Below are positions 8,464 through 16,207 of a stretch of DNA of 64,000 nucleotides, one piece after another. Below the pieces are notes generated by a model. The model did not search any database. It was not told where the DNA came from and was given only the letters and a program-made list of their open reading frames with translations. This DNA comes from CBDFKS01 sp965248905 (GTDB lineage Bacteria > Chloroflexota > Dehalococcoidia > Lucifugimonadales > JAGWBF01). How positions within the stretch are numbered: position 1 is the stretch's first letter; every line of letters starts with the position of its first letter. The stretch covers positions 186,001-250,000 of the forward strand of contig CBDFKS010000005.1 of the NCBI GenBank assembly GCA_965248905.1. Reading direction: 5' to 3'. The translations under genes were made by a program, and so were the position numbers.

Positions 8464-9900
8464 TCAGGTCAGCTGATACTCTCGGGTGGACACTATGAGC
8501 TGCAACATCTCGCGTACTCGCTGGGCCGATACTTTGTCCTCGTCATCGGACCCGAAGCGCAGGTCTCCCTGTGACATAGCATGACTTAACAGCTCTTGCT
8601 TAGTGGCTTGGGACATATCAAGAGAGCCCATCAGGTCTAGAGAGGCGTCCACAAGACGCTGGGGCGATACTGTGTCTCGGTCGGCTTTTATTCGAAGGAT
8701 TATGTCTCTGACTCCGGGCTTGTCTGCATTGGCGAACTGCTCCGAAGCGAAATTGATACGGCTTACCAGGCTGCCCGTGGTGATCCATTCGCCACCGGTG
8801 TGCCAGCCTTCAACGCTGGGTGGGTCCAGAAGTTGTTGACCCATGTCCCCCGTGTTTATACCTAGATTGATGTCTTCCACCTGGGGAAACCGGTAGCTAC
8901 CCGCCTGGCGCGCAGCCCCAACAACGAGCTCAGTGGGGCTCTTGACCTTGGCGAATCTGGCGTCTTTGAAGAAATCGGAGTTGAAGAGCACTCGCAGCAT
9001 CGAGCGAATATCATACTTGCTTTCGCTGAAGGTCTTTATTAACGTTTCAATGGCGGCGGGATCGCGGGGTGCGACGGTCTCCCAGGCCGGGACCTGGGGC
9101 TCGTCGGCCACGAAGAAGTTGTACATATGACGTGAGATAAATCTGGCTGCCGCAGGCTGCTTGCAAATGATGTCAATTACATCCTGACCATTGAATGCAC
9201 CCTGTTGTCCCAAGAACGTCTTATCACCGTCGTCATGGTCGTCGTCCCTGTACTCGAACTGCCAGTCCAGCCGCCCGTAGGGCCAAACCGAGTCTCGTGA
9301 GATTCGAGCGGTATGATATGCGGCATTACGTATGGTCCAGCCCGTGAAGGAGCGGGAGGCCTGCCTCACGTCGTCCTCGGTGTAGTTGCCCACTCCCATG
9401 GAGAACAGCTCTAGGAGCTCACGCCCGTAGTTCTCATTGACCGCGTCCTTATGGCTGTCCTTGTTGTCCAGCCAGAATATCATCGCGGGGTCCTTGGATA
9501 GCTGGACCAGTAGCGTGTGGAAGCTGCCCATGCCATAGCGGCGGAACATATCGATCTGCTTGAGAATCTGCTTAGGTTGGTTGAGCTTGGTGTATCCGGT
9601 GGCGAAAATGCCATGCCAGAACAATGCCACCTTCTCCTCGAGGGGCCGTCTGGTATTTATCATCCGATACAGCCAGTATGTTTGGGCCATTTCTACCTGC
9701 AGCAGGCTGTTGTGGCCCACATGATATCGGCGAAGAACGTCCTCATCCTCCAGCTGTGCCGGAAAATTTTCTGGGTGTAACAGCTCTTCCACCGTAGCCT
9801 CGTAGCCTTTGGCCAGATATCCATCCAACTCTTCCCGAGTCGCTCCGAACCCGGCGCGACGCAGCAGGTGATTCATTAGCGCAACGTCTTTTTCAGCCAT
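8464..9900 (-). CDS. DUF1800 family protein, pair 2
   Basis: DUF1800 paralogue of 478 residues, closely similar throughout to the one at 5800-7236 (LLRRAGFGATREEL, VALFWHGIFATG, GRELLELFSMGVGNYTEDDV, VEGWHTGGEWIT). The frame opens ten codons further upstream, but ATG 9900 is preceded by AAGGAGGAG at six bases and aligns with the start of the paralogue, so I use it. No signal peptide. It is the first gene of the second bicistron with the NHL gene at 7420-8442. The two pairs stand in direct repeat, consistent with tandem duplication of the unit. Confidence 0.88.
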   Translation of the reverse strand: MAEKDVALMNHLLRRAGFGATREELDGYLAKGYEATVEELLHPENFPAQLEDEDVLRRYHVGHNSLLQVEMAQTYWLYRMINTRRPLEEKVALFWHGIFATGYTKLNQPKQILKQIDMFRRYGMGSFHTLLVQLSKDPAMIFWLDNKDSHKDAVNENYGRELLELFSMGVGNYTEDDVRQASRSFTGWTIRNAAYHTARISRDSVWPYGRLDWQFEYRDDDHDDGDKTFLGQQGAFNGQDVIDIICKQPAAARFISRHMYNFFVADEPQVPAWETVAPRDPAAIETLIKTFSESKYDIRSMLRVLFNSDFFKDARFAKVKSPTELVVGAARQAGSYRFPQVEDINLGINTGDMGQQLLDPPSVEGWHTGGEWITTGSLVSRINFASEQFANADKPGVRDIILRIKADRDTVSPQRLVDASLDLMGSLDMSQATKQELLSHAMSQGDLRFGSDDEDKVSAQRVREMLQLIVSTREYQLT

Positions 9901-10164
9901 TGGCTCCTCCTTAGCCCCAAATCCAGTCACAGGGATAGGGTCGCACGATGGGCGGATTCAATTGGAATATTTTAGTCTCCCCATAGCTGGAAATCAAGTG
10001 CGAAATCCATGTGGAGTGCAACGCTACAGATCTGCCTGTCACTTGAAGCTTGGAGAGGTACTGGATAAAATCGGAGAGTGTTTCACAGAGGTACCATCTA
10101 GAAGGCGCTTCTTTGAGCAGACGCAATGGGTTTCCATCCAGTTCAGCAAGAAGTTTGGAGAGAG

Positions 10165-10932
10165 ATGACGGAAGAGGCGCACTACCCCTTTATCCCCGAG
10201 GACTTCGCTCGCCAGGACGAGACCGACGATGTCCTGTTCTATCGGTCTCCTCGTTTGGTCGTTCATATAGATGACAATGCGATAGCCGCCGTGGGCGAGC
10301 TGTTCAGGGAGATTTTTTATCTTGAATCATCTTCGGTCCGGGGAATCGAACTATCTCAGGCAGACGGTGGCTCGTCTATCCTTACTGAAAAACCGGTTAT
10401 CCTGGACCTGATGAGCAGCTGGAGGTCCCACTGGCCGGTTTCTGATCCTGAATATCCGAGAGAGCAGTCGGACGCTCCTCGTCCTTCAGAGAACATGCTC
10501 TCCGTGCTCGATAAGAAAATGATCGGGTTGGGACTCAACGCGGTGGAGATGCAGGAGAACCCGGACCTGGACGAGTACGTTATCCACGACGTGAACGAGG
10601 ACCCCCGCCTACCTTTCGACGACAACACCTTCGATGGGGTTGTAATAACCGTGTCGATACAGTACCTGATCAGCCCAGTAGAGGTGTTTCGGGATGTCAA
10701 CCGCGTACTTAGGCCCGGTGGGACATTCTTGGTGACCTTTTCCAACCGTATGTTCTTCACAAAGGCGGTGCGCACTTGGAGGACCAAGGACGATTCGCAG
10801 CGGATGGACCTGGTGGCGTCCTATTTCCGGTACGCGGGCAACTACGAAGACATTAAAGGAATGTGCCGCAATCCCCGTCGAGGCCCGTTCGACGACCCGG
10901 TCTACGTGGTTATGGCAAAGAAGCCACTTTAA
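10165..10932 (+). CDS. SAM-dependent methyltransferase (class I)
   Basis: About 255 residues. An N-terminal region (FIPEDFARQDETDDVLFY) leads into a Rossmann methyltransferase domain: motif I-like VILDLMSSWRSHWP near residue 75, an acidic VIHDVNEDPRLPF, DGVVITVSIQYL near 160 and VNRVLRPGGTFLVTFSNR near 185. The glycine-rich motif I is atypical, with DLMSSW in place of the usual DLGCG. The substrate is unknown. I prefer ATG 10165 (GGAG four bases upstream) over the earlier ATG 10126, which lacks a ribosome site. It converges with the GNAT gene, and both stops sit inside one hairpin. Confidence 0.82.
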   Translation: MTEEAHYPFIPEDFARQDETDDVLFYRSPRLVVHIDDNAIAAVGELFREIFYLESSSVRGIELSQADGGSSILTEKPVILDLMSSWRSHWPVSDPEYPREQSDAPRPSENMLSVLDKKMIGLGLNAVEMQENPDLDEYVIHDVNEDPRLPFDDNTFDGVVITVSIQYLISPVEVFRDVNRVLRPGGTFLVTFSNRMFFTKAVRTWRTKDDSQRMDLVASYFRYAGNYEDIKGMCRNPRRGPFDDPVYVVMAKKPL

Positions 10933-10947
10933 CGCTAAAGAGGCTTC
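10920..10947. terminator. Bidirectional terminator overlapping two stop codons
   Basis: GAAGCC-A-CTTT pairs with AAAG-A-GGCTTC around a 6-base loop. The TAA of the methyltransferase (10930-10932) and the TAG of the convergent GNAT gene (10935-10937 on the minus strand) fall at the loop, so one hairpin serves both genes. Confidence 0.6.
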
Positions 10948-11372
10948 CTCATCTGGATGTGCTCGATGTCCACCTCGAGAAATACCTCACCCTCTTCGAG
11001 GTAGCCATGGCTTGCGTAGAACCCTTTGACGTAGGTCTGGGCGTGCAGAATGGCTTCCGTCTTGCCCTGTCGACGGGCCCCATCCTCCAGAGTCCTCAAG
11101 ATATGGTCGCCGATGCCCATGCGACGGTAGTCCCTTTCCACCGCCATCCGCCCTATCCGGGCCTCACCGGAGTCTGGGAACACCACCCGGCCAGTTCCCA
11201 CAGCCTTTCCCTCCAGCAGAGCTATTACGTGGGTTGCGGTCTCGTCCAGGTCGTCCAACTCTTCATCGGCGGGTACGCCTTGTTCCTGGACGAAGACTCG
11301 CAAACGTATGGCAAAAGCCGCCTGGCGCTCCTGTTCGCTCTGGACCGGTCTGACTACTAGCCCATCCATCAT
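10935..11372 (-). CDS. GNAT family N-acetyltransferase
   Basis: A 145-residue GNAT acetyltransferase that would transfer an acetyl group from acetyl-CoA to an unidentified amine. The RLRVFVQEQGVP segment near residue 22 is typical of ElaA-like members. The acyl-CoA binding strand and loop are ARIGRMAVERDYRRMGIGDH (about 68-87), with the Q/RxxGxG/A pattern seen as RRMGIG, and the late AQTYVKGFYASHGY carries the usual C-terminal Tyr. It starts with two consecutive Met codons. It converges on the methyltransferase gene with a two-base gap. Confidence 0.88.
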   Translation of the reverse strand: MMDGLVVRPVQSEQERQAAFAIRLRVFVQEQGVPADEELDDLDETATHVIALLEGKAVGTGRVVFPDSGEARIGRMAVERDYRRMGIGDHILRTLEDGARRQGKTEAILHAQTYVKGFYASHGYLEEGEVFLEVDIEHIQMRKPL

Positions 11373-11429
11373 TCAGGCTTCGACGCAGTCACGTCTACAG
11401 CTATCGAATTCCCTTCGAAAGGAGATGCT

Positions 11430-14084
11430 TTATGGTATCCCGTGTGTAACCTCACAGCTTTTGGCGGCCCGGTCTCTACCACCGCCTCCACGGGCGATGT
11501 CGAAGCCACCACCACACTTGATGCGGTCTCTGCCAGGTCCTCCTAGAATCAAGTCGTCGCCCGGATTACCGGAGAGTTTATCTCCACCCCTGCCTCCGAT
11601 GATCGTATCGTCGCCACGACCTCCCGAGATCCCATCTCGGCCTGGCCCACCCATGAGACGGTCGCCACCGCCACCGCCTTCCAGCAAGTCTCGTCCGCGG
11701 CCTCCATGGATTTCGTCTCTGCCGCCGCCTCCCAGTAACGTGTCATCGCCACCGAAGGCTGCTATCCAGTCATTGCCGGAGCCGCCCCGGATTATGTCCT
11801 CGTCATCGCCTCCGCATATGGTGTCGTTGCCGCGACGCGCCGATATCTGGTCAGCACCACCGAAGCCAACGATCACGTCGTCCCCAAGGGTGCCTCGAAT
11901 GACGTCCGCGTGGGGAGTCCCGTCGATGGTGGACACCTTGCCGTTACAGGTTGGGTTGATCCACCCCATTACCGTCGCCATCACCTGTTCCCGCATCGAT
12001 GCAGAGAAGATGGACTCGAAGTTGAAGGCAAAGTACACAAGCTTGGACTGGCCGTCGCGGGCCCTGATAGCCGCCACGTTGCTGTTCTGGTTGTGAGCGT
12101 CGGTGTCCGCCGAGTCGTCTTCGACGGGGGTGTCCTTTCCTCGATCTAAGAGCTCTAGCAGCTCATCTTCGATGAAGGCGCCTGAGGCGTCGGATGAGTC
12201 CTCTCCGACCGGCACATCCGCCTCCTGCCCTGTGACTTCGAAGAAGTCATATAGGTATCGCAAAACAGGGGACGCACCTCCAACGGGCCTTATGGCGTCA
12301 GGACTGTAGGAGTTGTTAGCACTGTTTTCCCCTCGCAGGCCGAAGGATAGATCCTCTCCAAACATCTCCCCGGATATTGACTCCACGTCATTGCTGCGGC
12401 AGCACCAGCTATGTTTGGCATGCAGGTACTTCGCCAGCCAGTCTGGGTCATGGTGTCTGAAGTGCTCGGCGATCTGCTGCCCGCTGATGAACAGGCTGCC
12501 TCCCGCGTCCATGAATGCCGCTATCCCATCGGTGACCCGATCGGGGTCCGGGTGGCGCCACAACCAAGGATCGTAGTGGGGCGCCGACCACACCACTACT
12601 CCATCCCTGTACGGCAGCAGGTCCTCCTCGAGGGGAGCGCCACGGAAGCTGGTGTCCCAGAAGTCGTATCCTGTGCCGAGCGCATCCAGGGCGATCTTGT
12701 AGTAAGGTGCGACGTGCTCCACCTCCCACCACCTCTGATCATCGACCACCAGAAGAACGTCGTTCTCTTTCGGAAGTGGGGGTATCACCTCGAATCCCCT
12801 GGAGAAGGACCTCATCACGTTTCCGGTGGTATCCGCGGCCCTTATCAGGTATCTGACGAAAACGCCCTCGTCCAGGACGCCCAGGGAAGCTCCGAAGTTT
12901 ACTCCATCATCGCTGCCCATTAGCACGTCGGGCTGGGCCTCTCCATCGATGCTCCACTCCACGTGGGCCGAAACCGCGTCACTATCGACTACCTTGGCCT
13001 CTACCGTCACCTCGTCCCCCACCGCTGGGTTAGGGAACGGAGAGTGCTCAAAGTGCACAACGTAGGGTGGGTAGTCCACGTCCTCGTGGGTGGCAGGATT
13101 GCCGTACCAGATGGTCCATTCCTGGGTGTAGTCGGAGCCCGTGCGACGTGGCGATTCCCACACAAGCCCGAAACCGCCCCCGGCAAGGCCCGCAACATTG
13201 GGGAGGATGTCGGCACCCGGATACATAGTGTATCTCACCGGTTCGGACCAGGTAGCTCCCTCATCGTCGCTGGTCCTGTACCACACGTCGTCGTTGTGGT
13301 AGTTGAATGGCTCCTCCACCCATTCACCCTGCCACCAGGTCAGTACCAGGCCTGTGGTGGTGCCGGCCATGTGCTGGCAGCAGAAGGCGTCCTGAATGCG
13401 TGTCTGTGGGGACCAGGTCTCACCGTCGTCGTTACTCACCTGAGACAGGAGTCCATGCGCTCCTTCTCTAATGTGTCCGTTGTAGATCAGCCAAATGGCT
13501 CCCAGAGGGGTTATGGCGAGGTCGGGAAGGTCGACCCAGTGCATCGCATCGGGATCAAAGGGAGGGTCGTGCTCCTGCCACGTCGCCCCTCCGTCATCGG
13601 AGGTCCTGTATTGGATCATCCCTCGTTCGGTCGAGGCCCACCACGCTATGATAACCCGTCCCGAGTCAATTACTGCAACCGCAGGGCCAAACTCGTCGGA
13701 GTCCCCTTCCGTAAGCTGAGCTTCTTCCGACCAGGTCTCACCGTCGTTTGTGCTGGTCACATAGTAGATGTTCCAGCGTCTCCCATCATGCCGATGGTAT
13801 GCGAGCCAGATTGTGCCGTCCCCACCCTGGGCGAGGTCAGGCCAGAAGCAGCAGTTGCCGTGGCGAACCAGGACCGGCCCGGACCAGGTGGTCCCGCCGG
13901 CGTCGCTTTTCTTGATATAAAGGCCACGTTCTTCGCCGTGCGGGTGGGCTGAGTAGGCAACCAGCAGCCGGCCCGTTGCCGTTTCCAACAGGTCTGGTCG
14001 GTGGTCGCTGTGGAAGTCTCCTCCTGTCACCTGCACGACAGGCACGTGTTCTGTTGCTCCCACAGAGGCACTGCCGCTCCCCAA
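11430..14084 (-). CDS. Sialidase-like (BNR) repeat protein with C-terminal RTX calcium-binding repeats
   Basis: Large putatively exported protein, 884 residues in the uninterrupted frame. Residues about 15-330 hold several Asp-box/BNR-type repeats (SDAGGTTWSGP, STNDGETWSEE, SDDGGATWQEH, SNDDGETWSPQ, SDDEGATWSEP) typical of six-bladed sialidase-like propellers. A linker follows, and a segment from about 450 to 700 resembles a class-I glutamine amidotransferase-like fold (VLLVVDDQRWW, GGSLFISGQQIAEHF). The last 150 residues are RTX nonapeptides of the GGxGxDxLxG type, which bind Ca2+ outside the cell. The frame begins at TTG 14082-14084, but the true start is probably ATG 14174 (next entry). 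No sialidase arginine triad was checked, so enzymatic activity is not claimed. Confidence 0.75.
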   Translation of the reverse strand: MGSGSASVGATEHVPVVQVTGGDFHSDHRPDLLETATGRLLVAYSAHPHGEERGLYIKKSDAGGTTWSGPVLVRHGNCCFWPDLAQGGDGTIWLAYHRHDGRRWNIYYVTSTNDGETWSEEAQLTEGDSDEFGPAVAVIDSGRVIIAWWASTERGMIQYRTSDDGGATWQEHDPPFDPDAMHWVDLPDLAITPLGAIWLIYNGHIREGAHGLLSQVSNDDGETWSPQTRIQDAFCCQHMAGTTTGLVLTWWQGEWVEEPFNYHNDDVWYRTSDDEGATWSEPVRYTMYPGADILPNVAGLAGGGFGLVWESPRRTGSDYTQEWTIWYGNPATHEDVDYPPYVVHFEHSPFPNPAVGDEVTVEAKVVDSDAVSAHVEWSIDGEAQPDVLMGSDDGVNFGASLGVLDEGVFVRYLIRAADTTGNVMRSFSRGFEVIPPLPKENDVLLVVDDQRWWEVEHVAPYYKIALDALGTGYDFWDTSFRGAPLEEDLLPYRDGVVVWSAPHYDPWLWRHPDPDRVTDGIAAFMDAGGSLFISGQQIAEHFRHHDPDWLAKYLHAKHSWCCRSNDVESISGEMFGEDLSFGLRGENSANNSYSPDAIRPVGGASPVLRYLYDFFEVTGQEADVPVGEDSSDASGAFIEDELLELLDRGKDTPVEDDSADTDAHNQNSNVAAIRARDGQSKLVYFAFNFESIFSASMREQVMATVMGWINPTCNGKVSTIDGTPHADVIRGTLGDDVIVGFGGADQISARRGNDTICGGDDEDIIRGGSGNDWIAAFGGDDTLLGGGGRDEIHGGRGRDLLEGGGGGDRLMGGPGRDGISGGRGDDTIIGGRGGDKLSGNPGDDLILGGPGRDRIKCGGGFDIARGGGGRDRAAKSCEVTHGIP

Positions 14085-14174
14085 TCAGAGAAACAACATC
14101 GCGGCGGTGAGACCAAGTAGAGCGGCAAGACTCACAACGAATATCCGGTTTCTACCCATCAATCCTAAACTCAT
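14085..14174 (-). other. Signal peptide of the RTX/BNR protein, interrupted by an in-frame TGA
   Basis: On the minus strand ATG 14174 (GGAGG seven bases upstream) opens a frame that reads MSLGLMGRNRIFVVSLAALL and continues GLTAAMLFL, then TGA at 14085-14087, and then runs directly into the long frame as LGSGSASVGA. This is a textbook n-, h- and c-region with an Ala-x-Ala-like end. One base (TGA for TGG or CGA) separates it from an intact exported protein. TGA is used as a normal stop elsewhere in the window, so recoding is unlikely. Either the gene is a recent pseudogene or the base is a sequence error. Confidence 0.75.
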
Positions 14175-14344
14175 GCCAAACCTCCAGAGTCGAATAACTT
14201 TGCGATTCGTCGAGCCCAATACCAAAAGGGACTAGATACTCGTCGCGGAATAAGGATGTTTGAAGGAAGTTTACTCAGTTGAGGGTGGTTAGTCAAACCC
14301 TATGAGTAGCCCGGGTGTCCGCCAGTATTTTCGCGCTCGTGCTG

Positions 14345-14450
14345 CGACCTAGGCAATTTGTACCGTAGGGGCGACCGTGCGTGGTCGCGCTGGTTGCACC
14401 GCGAACCGGGGCAGACACTTAGGTCTGCCCCTACGGGGCGGTTTTCGGCC
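14345..14450. repeat. REP-like palindromes in the gap upstream of the RTX gene
   Basis: The gap 14175-14482 holds no gene. It contains a hairpin GCGACCGTGCGTGGTCGC near 14363-14380 and a perfect 9-bp-arm hairpin GGGGCAGAC / GTCTGCCCC at 14408-14431 with loop ACTTAG. A near-identical hairpin (GGGGCAAAC / GTTTGCCCC, loop ACATAG) is at 52270-52293. These are probably dispersed palindromic repeats, not regulatory sites of one gene. Confidence 0.55.
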
Positions 14451-14539
14451 CTTGGACGACTGCGCAAAACTTTGACGGGCACCCGATTAGCCTCGGAAAC
14501 GTTGGCAGGTGCCTCATAGCCCAAGTGAATGGACAATCC

Positions 14540-14824
14540 CTAGAATACAATGACGCCGCGGCCTATGCCTCCCTGTTCCAGGTCTTCGTAGGCCTCATTG
14601 ATATGGTCAAGGTCGTACCTACGGGTGATAAGCTCATCAACGTTAAGGCGTCCCGACTGGTACAAATCTACCATCTTGGGCATGTCAACGTGGCACCTGG
14701 CAGAGCCGTAGTAGCTACCTTTTAATGTCTTCTCATCTCGCACAAGGGAAACGGGATTAATAGAAGCCTGCTCCCCCGCGGGGGCAATGCCCACCACAAC
14801 TACCGTCCCGCCCTTGCGCTCACT
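14540..14824 (-). pseudogene. Detached C-terminal part of Zn-alcohol dehydrogenase, copy A
   Basis: The minus-strand frame gives about 95 residues that match the C-terminal third of NDMA-/Zn-dependent alcohol dehydrogenases: SERKGGTVVVVGIAPAGE, then EKTLKGSYYGSARCHVDMP, ELITRRYDLDHINEAYEDLE and a terminal GRGVIVF. It is intact at the C terminus but cut off from the N-terminal 270 codons at 15142-15954. Residues upstream of SERK in this frame come from the duplication junction and are not dehydrogenase sequence. Confidence 0.75.
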
Positions 14825-14885
14825 TAGGCCGATTAGCCTCGGAAACGTTGGCAGGTGCCTCATAGCCCAAGTGAATGGACAATCC

Positions 14886-15145
14886 CTAGAATACAATGAC
14901 GCCGCGGCCTATGCCTCCCTGTTCCAGGTCTTCGTAGGCCTCATTGATATGGTCAAGGTCGTACCTACGGGTGGCTCATCAACGTTAAGGCGTCCCGACT
15001 GGTACAAATCTACCATCTTGGGCATGTCAACGTGGCACCTGGCAGAGCCGTAGTAGCTACCTTTTAATGTCTTCTCATCTCGCACAAGGGAAACGGGATT
15101 AATAGAAGCCTGCTCCCCCGCGGGGGCAATGCCCACCACAACTAC
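14886..15145 (-). pseudogene. Detached C-terminal part of Zn-alcohol dehydrogenase, copy B (frameshifted)
   Basis: Second copy of the same segment, next to the N-terminal gene body. It lacks ATAA within the code for LITRR, so the frame shifts after NVDE and reads PPVGTTLTIS instead of LITRRYDLDH. At its upstream end the bases for roughly SERKGGT are deleted, which places a TAG directly after the YAM of the N-terminal part. Two independent deletions in one short copy mean it cannot form a working enzyme. Confidence 0.75.
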
Positions 15146-15954
15146 ATGGCGTAGGCTGTCTCAACGGTCTCGGCCGAGCCGAACACCTCGAAGGTATAAT
15201 CGGCACCCAGTCCGCCCGTAATTTCTTTCACTCGCGCCACGGCATCTTGATGGGAGGCGTTGACGGCGTGAGTTGCGCCAAATTTCATGGCAAACTCCAG
15301 CTGTCCTTCCCGGATGTCCACGGCGATGATCTTGGAGGCGTTGACCAGACTCGACCCCTGGATGACGTTTAACCCTACCCCGCCGCATCCGACCACGGCG
15401 ACGCTGCTCCCAGGCTCTATCTGGGCGTTGAGAATGGCAGCGCCCACTCCCGTGGTAACGCAGCAGCCGATAAGGGCTGCCCCGTCCAGGGGAACGGTAT
15501 CAGCTACTGGGATACATCCCGTTTCAGGGACAACGGTGCGCTCGGCGAAGCAGGCCACCTTGCCGAAGTGACTGATGCTCTGGTCACCCTTGCTCAGCCT
15601 GGTAGTCCCGTCGAACAGGGTACCCGGTGTAGAGGCATGGAGGTCGCACAGATTAGGGCGTCCGGTGGTGCAGAAATAGCAGCGGCCGCAGTTCGGTACA
15701 AAGGACAGGATCACGTGGTCACCCGGCTTGACTGTGGATACTCCCTCTCCTACCTGCTCCACTACGCCGGCGCCCTCGTGGCCCAGCACGACAGGGAGGA
15801 TAGTCTTGGCCTCCCCTTTCATGAAATGATAGTCGCTGCGGCATATCCCCGCCGCTCCGGTCTTGATTAATACCTCGCCTGCCTTGGGCCCGTCCAGCTC
15901 CACCTCTTCTATCACTAAGGGAGTGTTGTACTCGTAGAGCACCGCTGCCTTCAT
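15142..15954 (-). CDS. Zn-dependent alcohol dehydrogenase, truncated after residue 270
   Basis: N-terminal 270 residues of a medium-chain Zn-dependent alcohol dehydrogenase that would oxidise an alcohol or aldehyde with a nicotinamide cofactor. Visible are the catalytic zinc region CRSDYHFMKGE (Cys38) and GHEGAGVVEQVGEG, the structural zinc cysteines in CGRCYFCTTGRPNLC, and the nucleotide-binding VAVVGCGGVGLNV. The frame stops at TAG 15142 right after VETAYAM; the expected remaining 90 or so residues are present but displaced (copies A and B). ATG 15954 has GAAGGAGGG upstream. As it stands the enzyme lacks part of its cofactor domain and is probably inactive, unless the duplication is an assembly error. 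Confidence 0.8.
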   Translation of the reverse strand: MKAAVLYEYNTPLVIEEVELDGPKAGEVLIKTGAAGICRSDYHFMKGEAKTILPVVLGHEGAGVVEQVGEGVSTVKPGDHVILSFVPNCGRCYFCTTGRPNLCDLHASTPGTLFDGTTRLSKGDQSISHFGKVACFAERTVVPETGCIPVADTVPLDGAALIGCCVTTGVGAAILNAQIEPGSSVAVVGCGGVGLNVIQGSSLVNASKIIAVDIREGQLEFAMKFGATHAVNASHQDAVARVKEITGGLGADYTFEVFGSAETVETAYAM

Positions 15955-15984
15955 GGACGTCCCTCCTTCATAAAATTGCAGTTA

Positions 15985-16013
15985 ATCATCGCTCGGCCTT
16001 GCGAACGTGTCAA
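15985..16013 (-). promoter_or_regulatory. Possible promoter of the alcohol dehydrogenase gene
   Basis: On the minus strand a perfect -35 TTGACA (16008-16013) is followed at 17 bp by GATGAT (15985-15990), which matches four of six -10 positions, about 30 bp upstream of the start codon. The rest of the 15955-16207 gap between the divergent genes shows no other clear signal. Confidence 0.4.
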
Positions 16014-16207
16014 GCCAGGGCTCTTTCTATTGAAGAGCTCATCCGAATCATGCCTTGACCCTCATACACGGCTCGTGTAGAGTACCAGCAATCAAGTCCG
16101 AAAAACTGATCTCTTTAGAGCAATCTCATCCTCGACCATACCTGGCTATGAATATATAGGGCTCAAGTGGTGTGCTGATGGTGAGAAAGATGCCAGAAAG
16201 GAGTCCC

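Larger units (their letters stand above)
14483..15145. repeat. Imperfect tandem duplication of the alcohol dehydrogenase 3' end
   Basis: Copy A (14483-14803) and copy B (14829-15145) are direct repeats 346 bp apart and match apart from the bases ATAA at 14628-14631, which are missing in copy B. Copy A continues 21 bases further into dehydrogenase code (to about 14824); in copy B that stretch is missing where it joins the body of the gene at 15146. The duplication therefore carries the last third of the gene twice, and neither arrangement leaves an uninterrupted full-length frame. Confidence 0.85.

Noticed and set aside
14085..14087. TGA as selenocysteine or tryptophan codon
   Set aside because: TGA ends other genes in the window normally, there is no SECIS-like hairpin after it, and a signal peptide is an implausible place for selenocysteine.
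14300..14536. 78-codon frame in the repeat region
   Set aside because: It consists of palindromic repeats and duplicated dehydrogenase DNA; no protein-like pattern.
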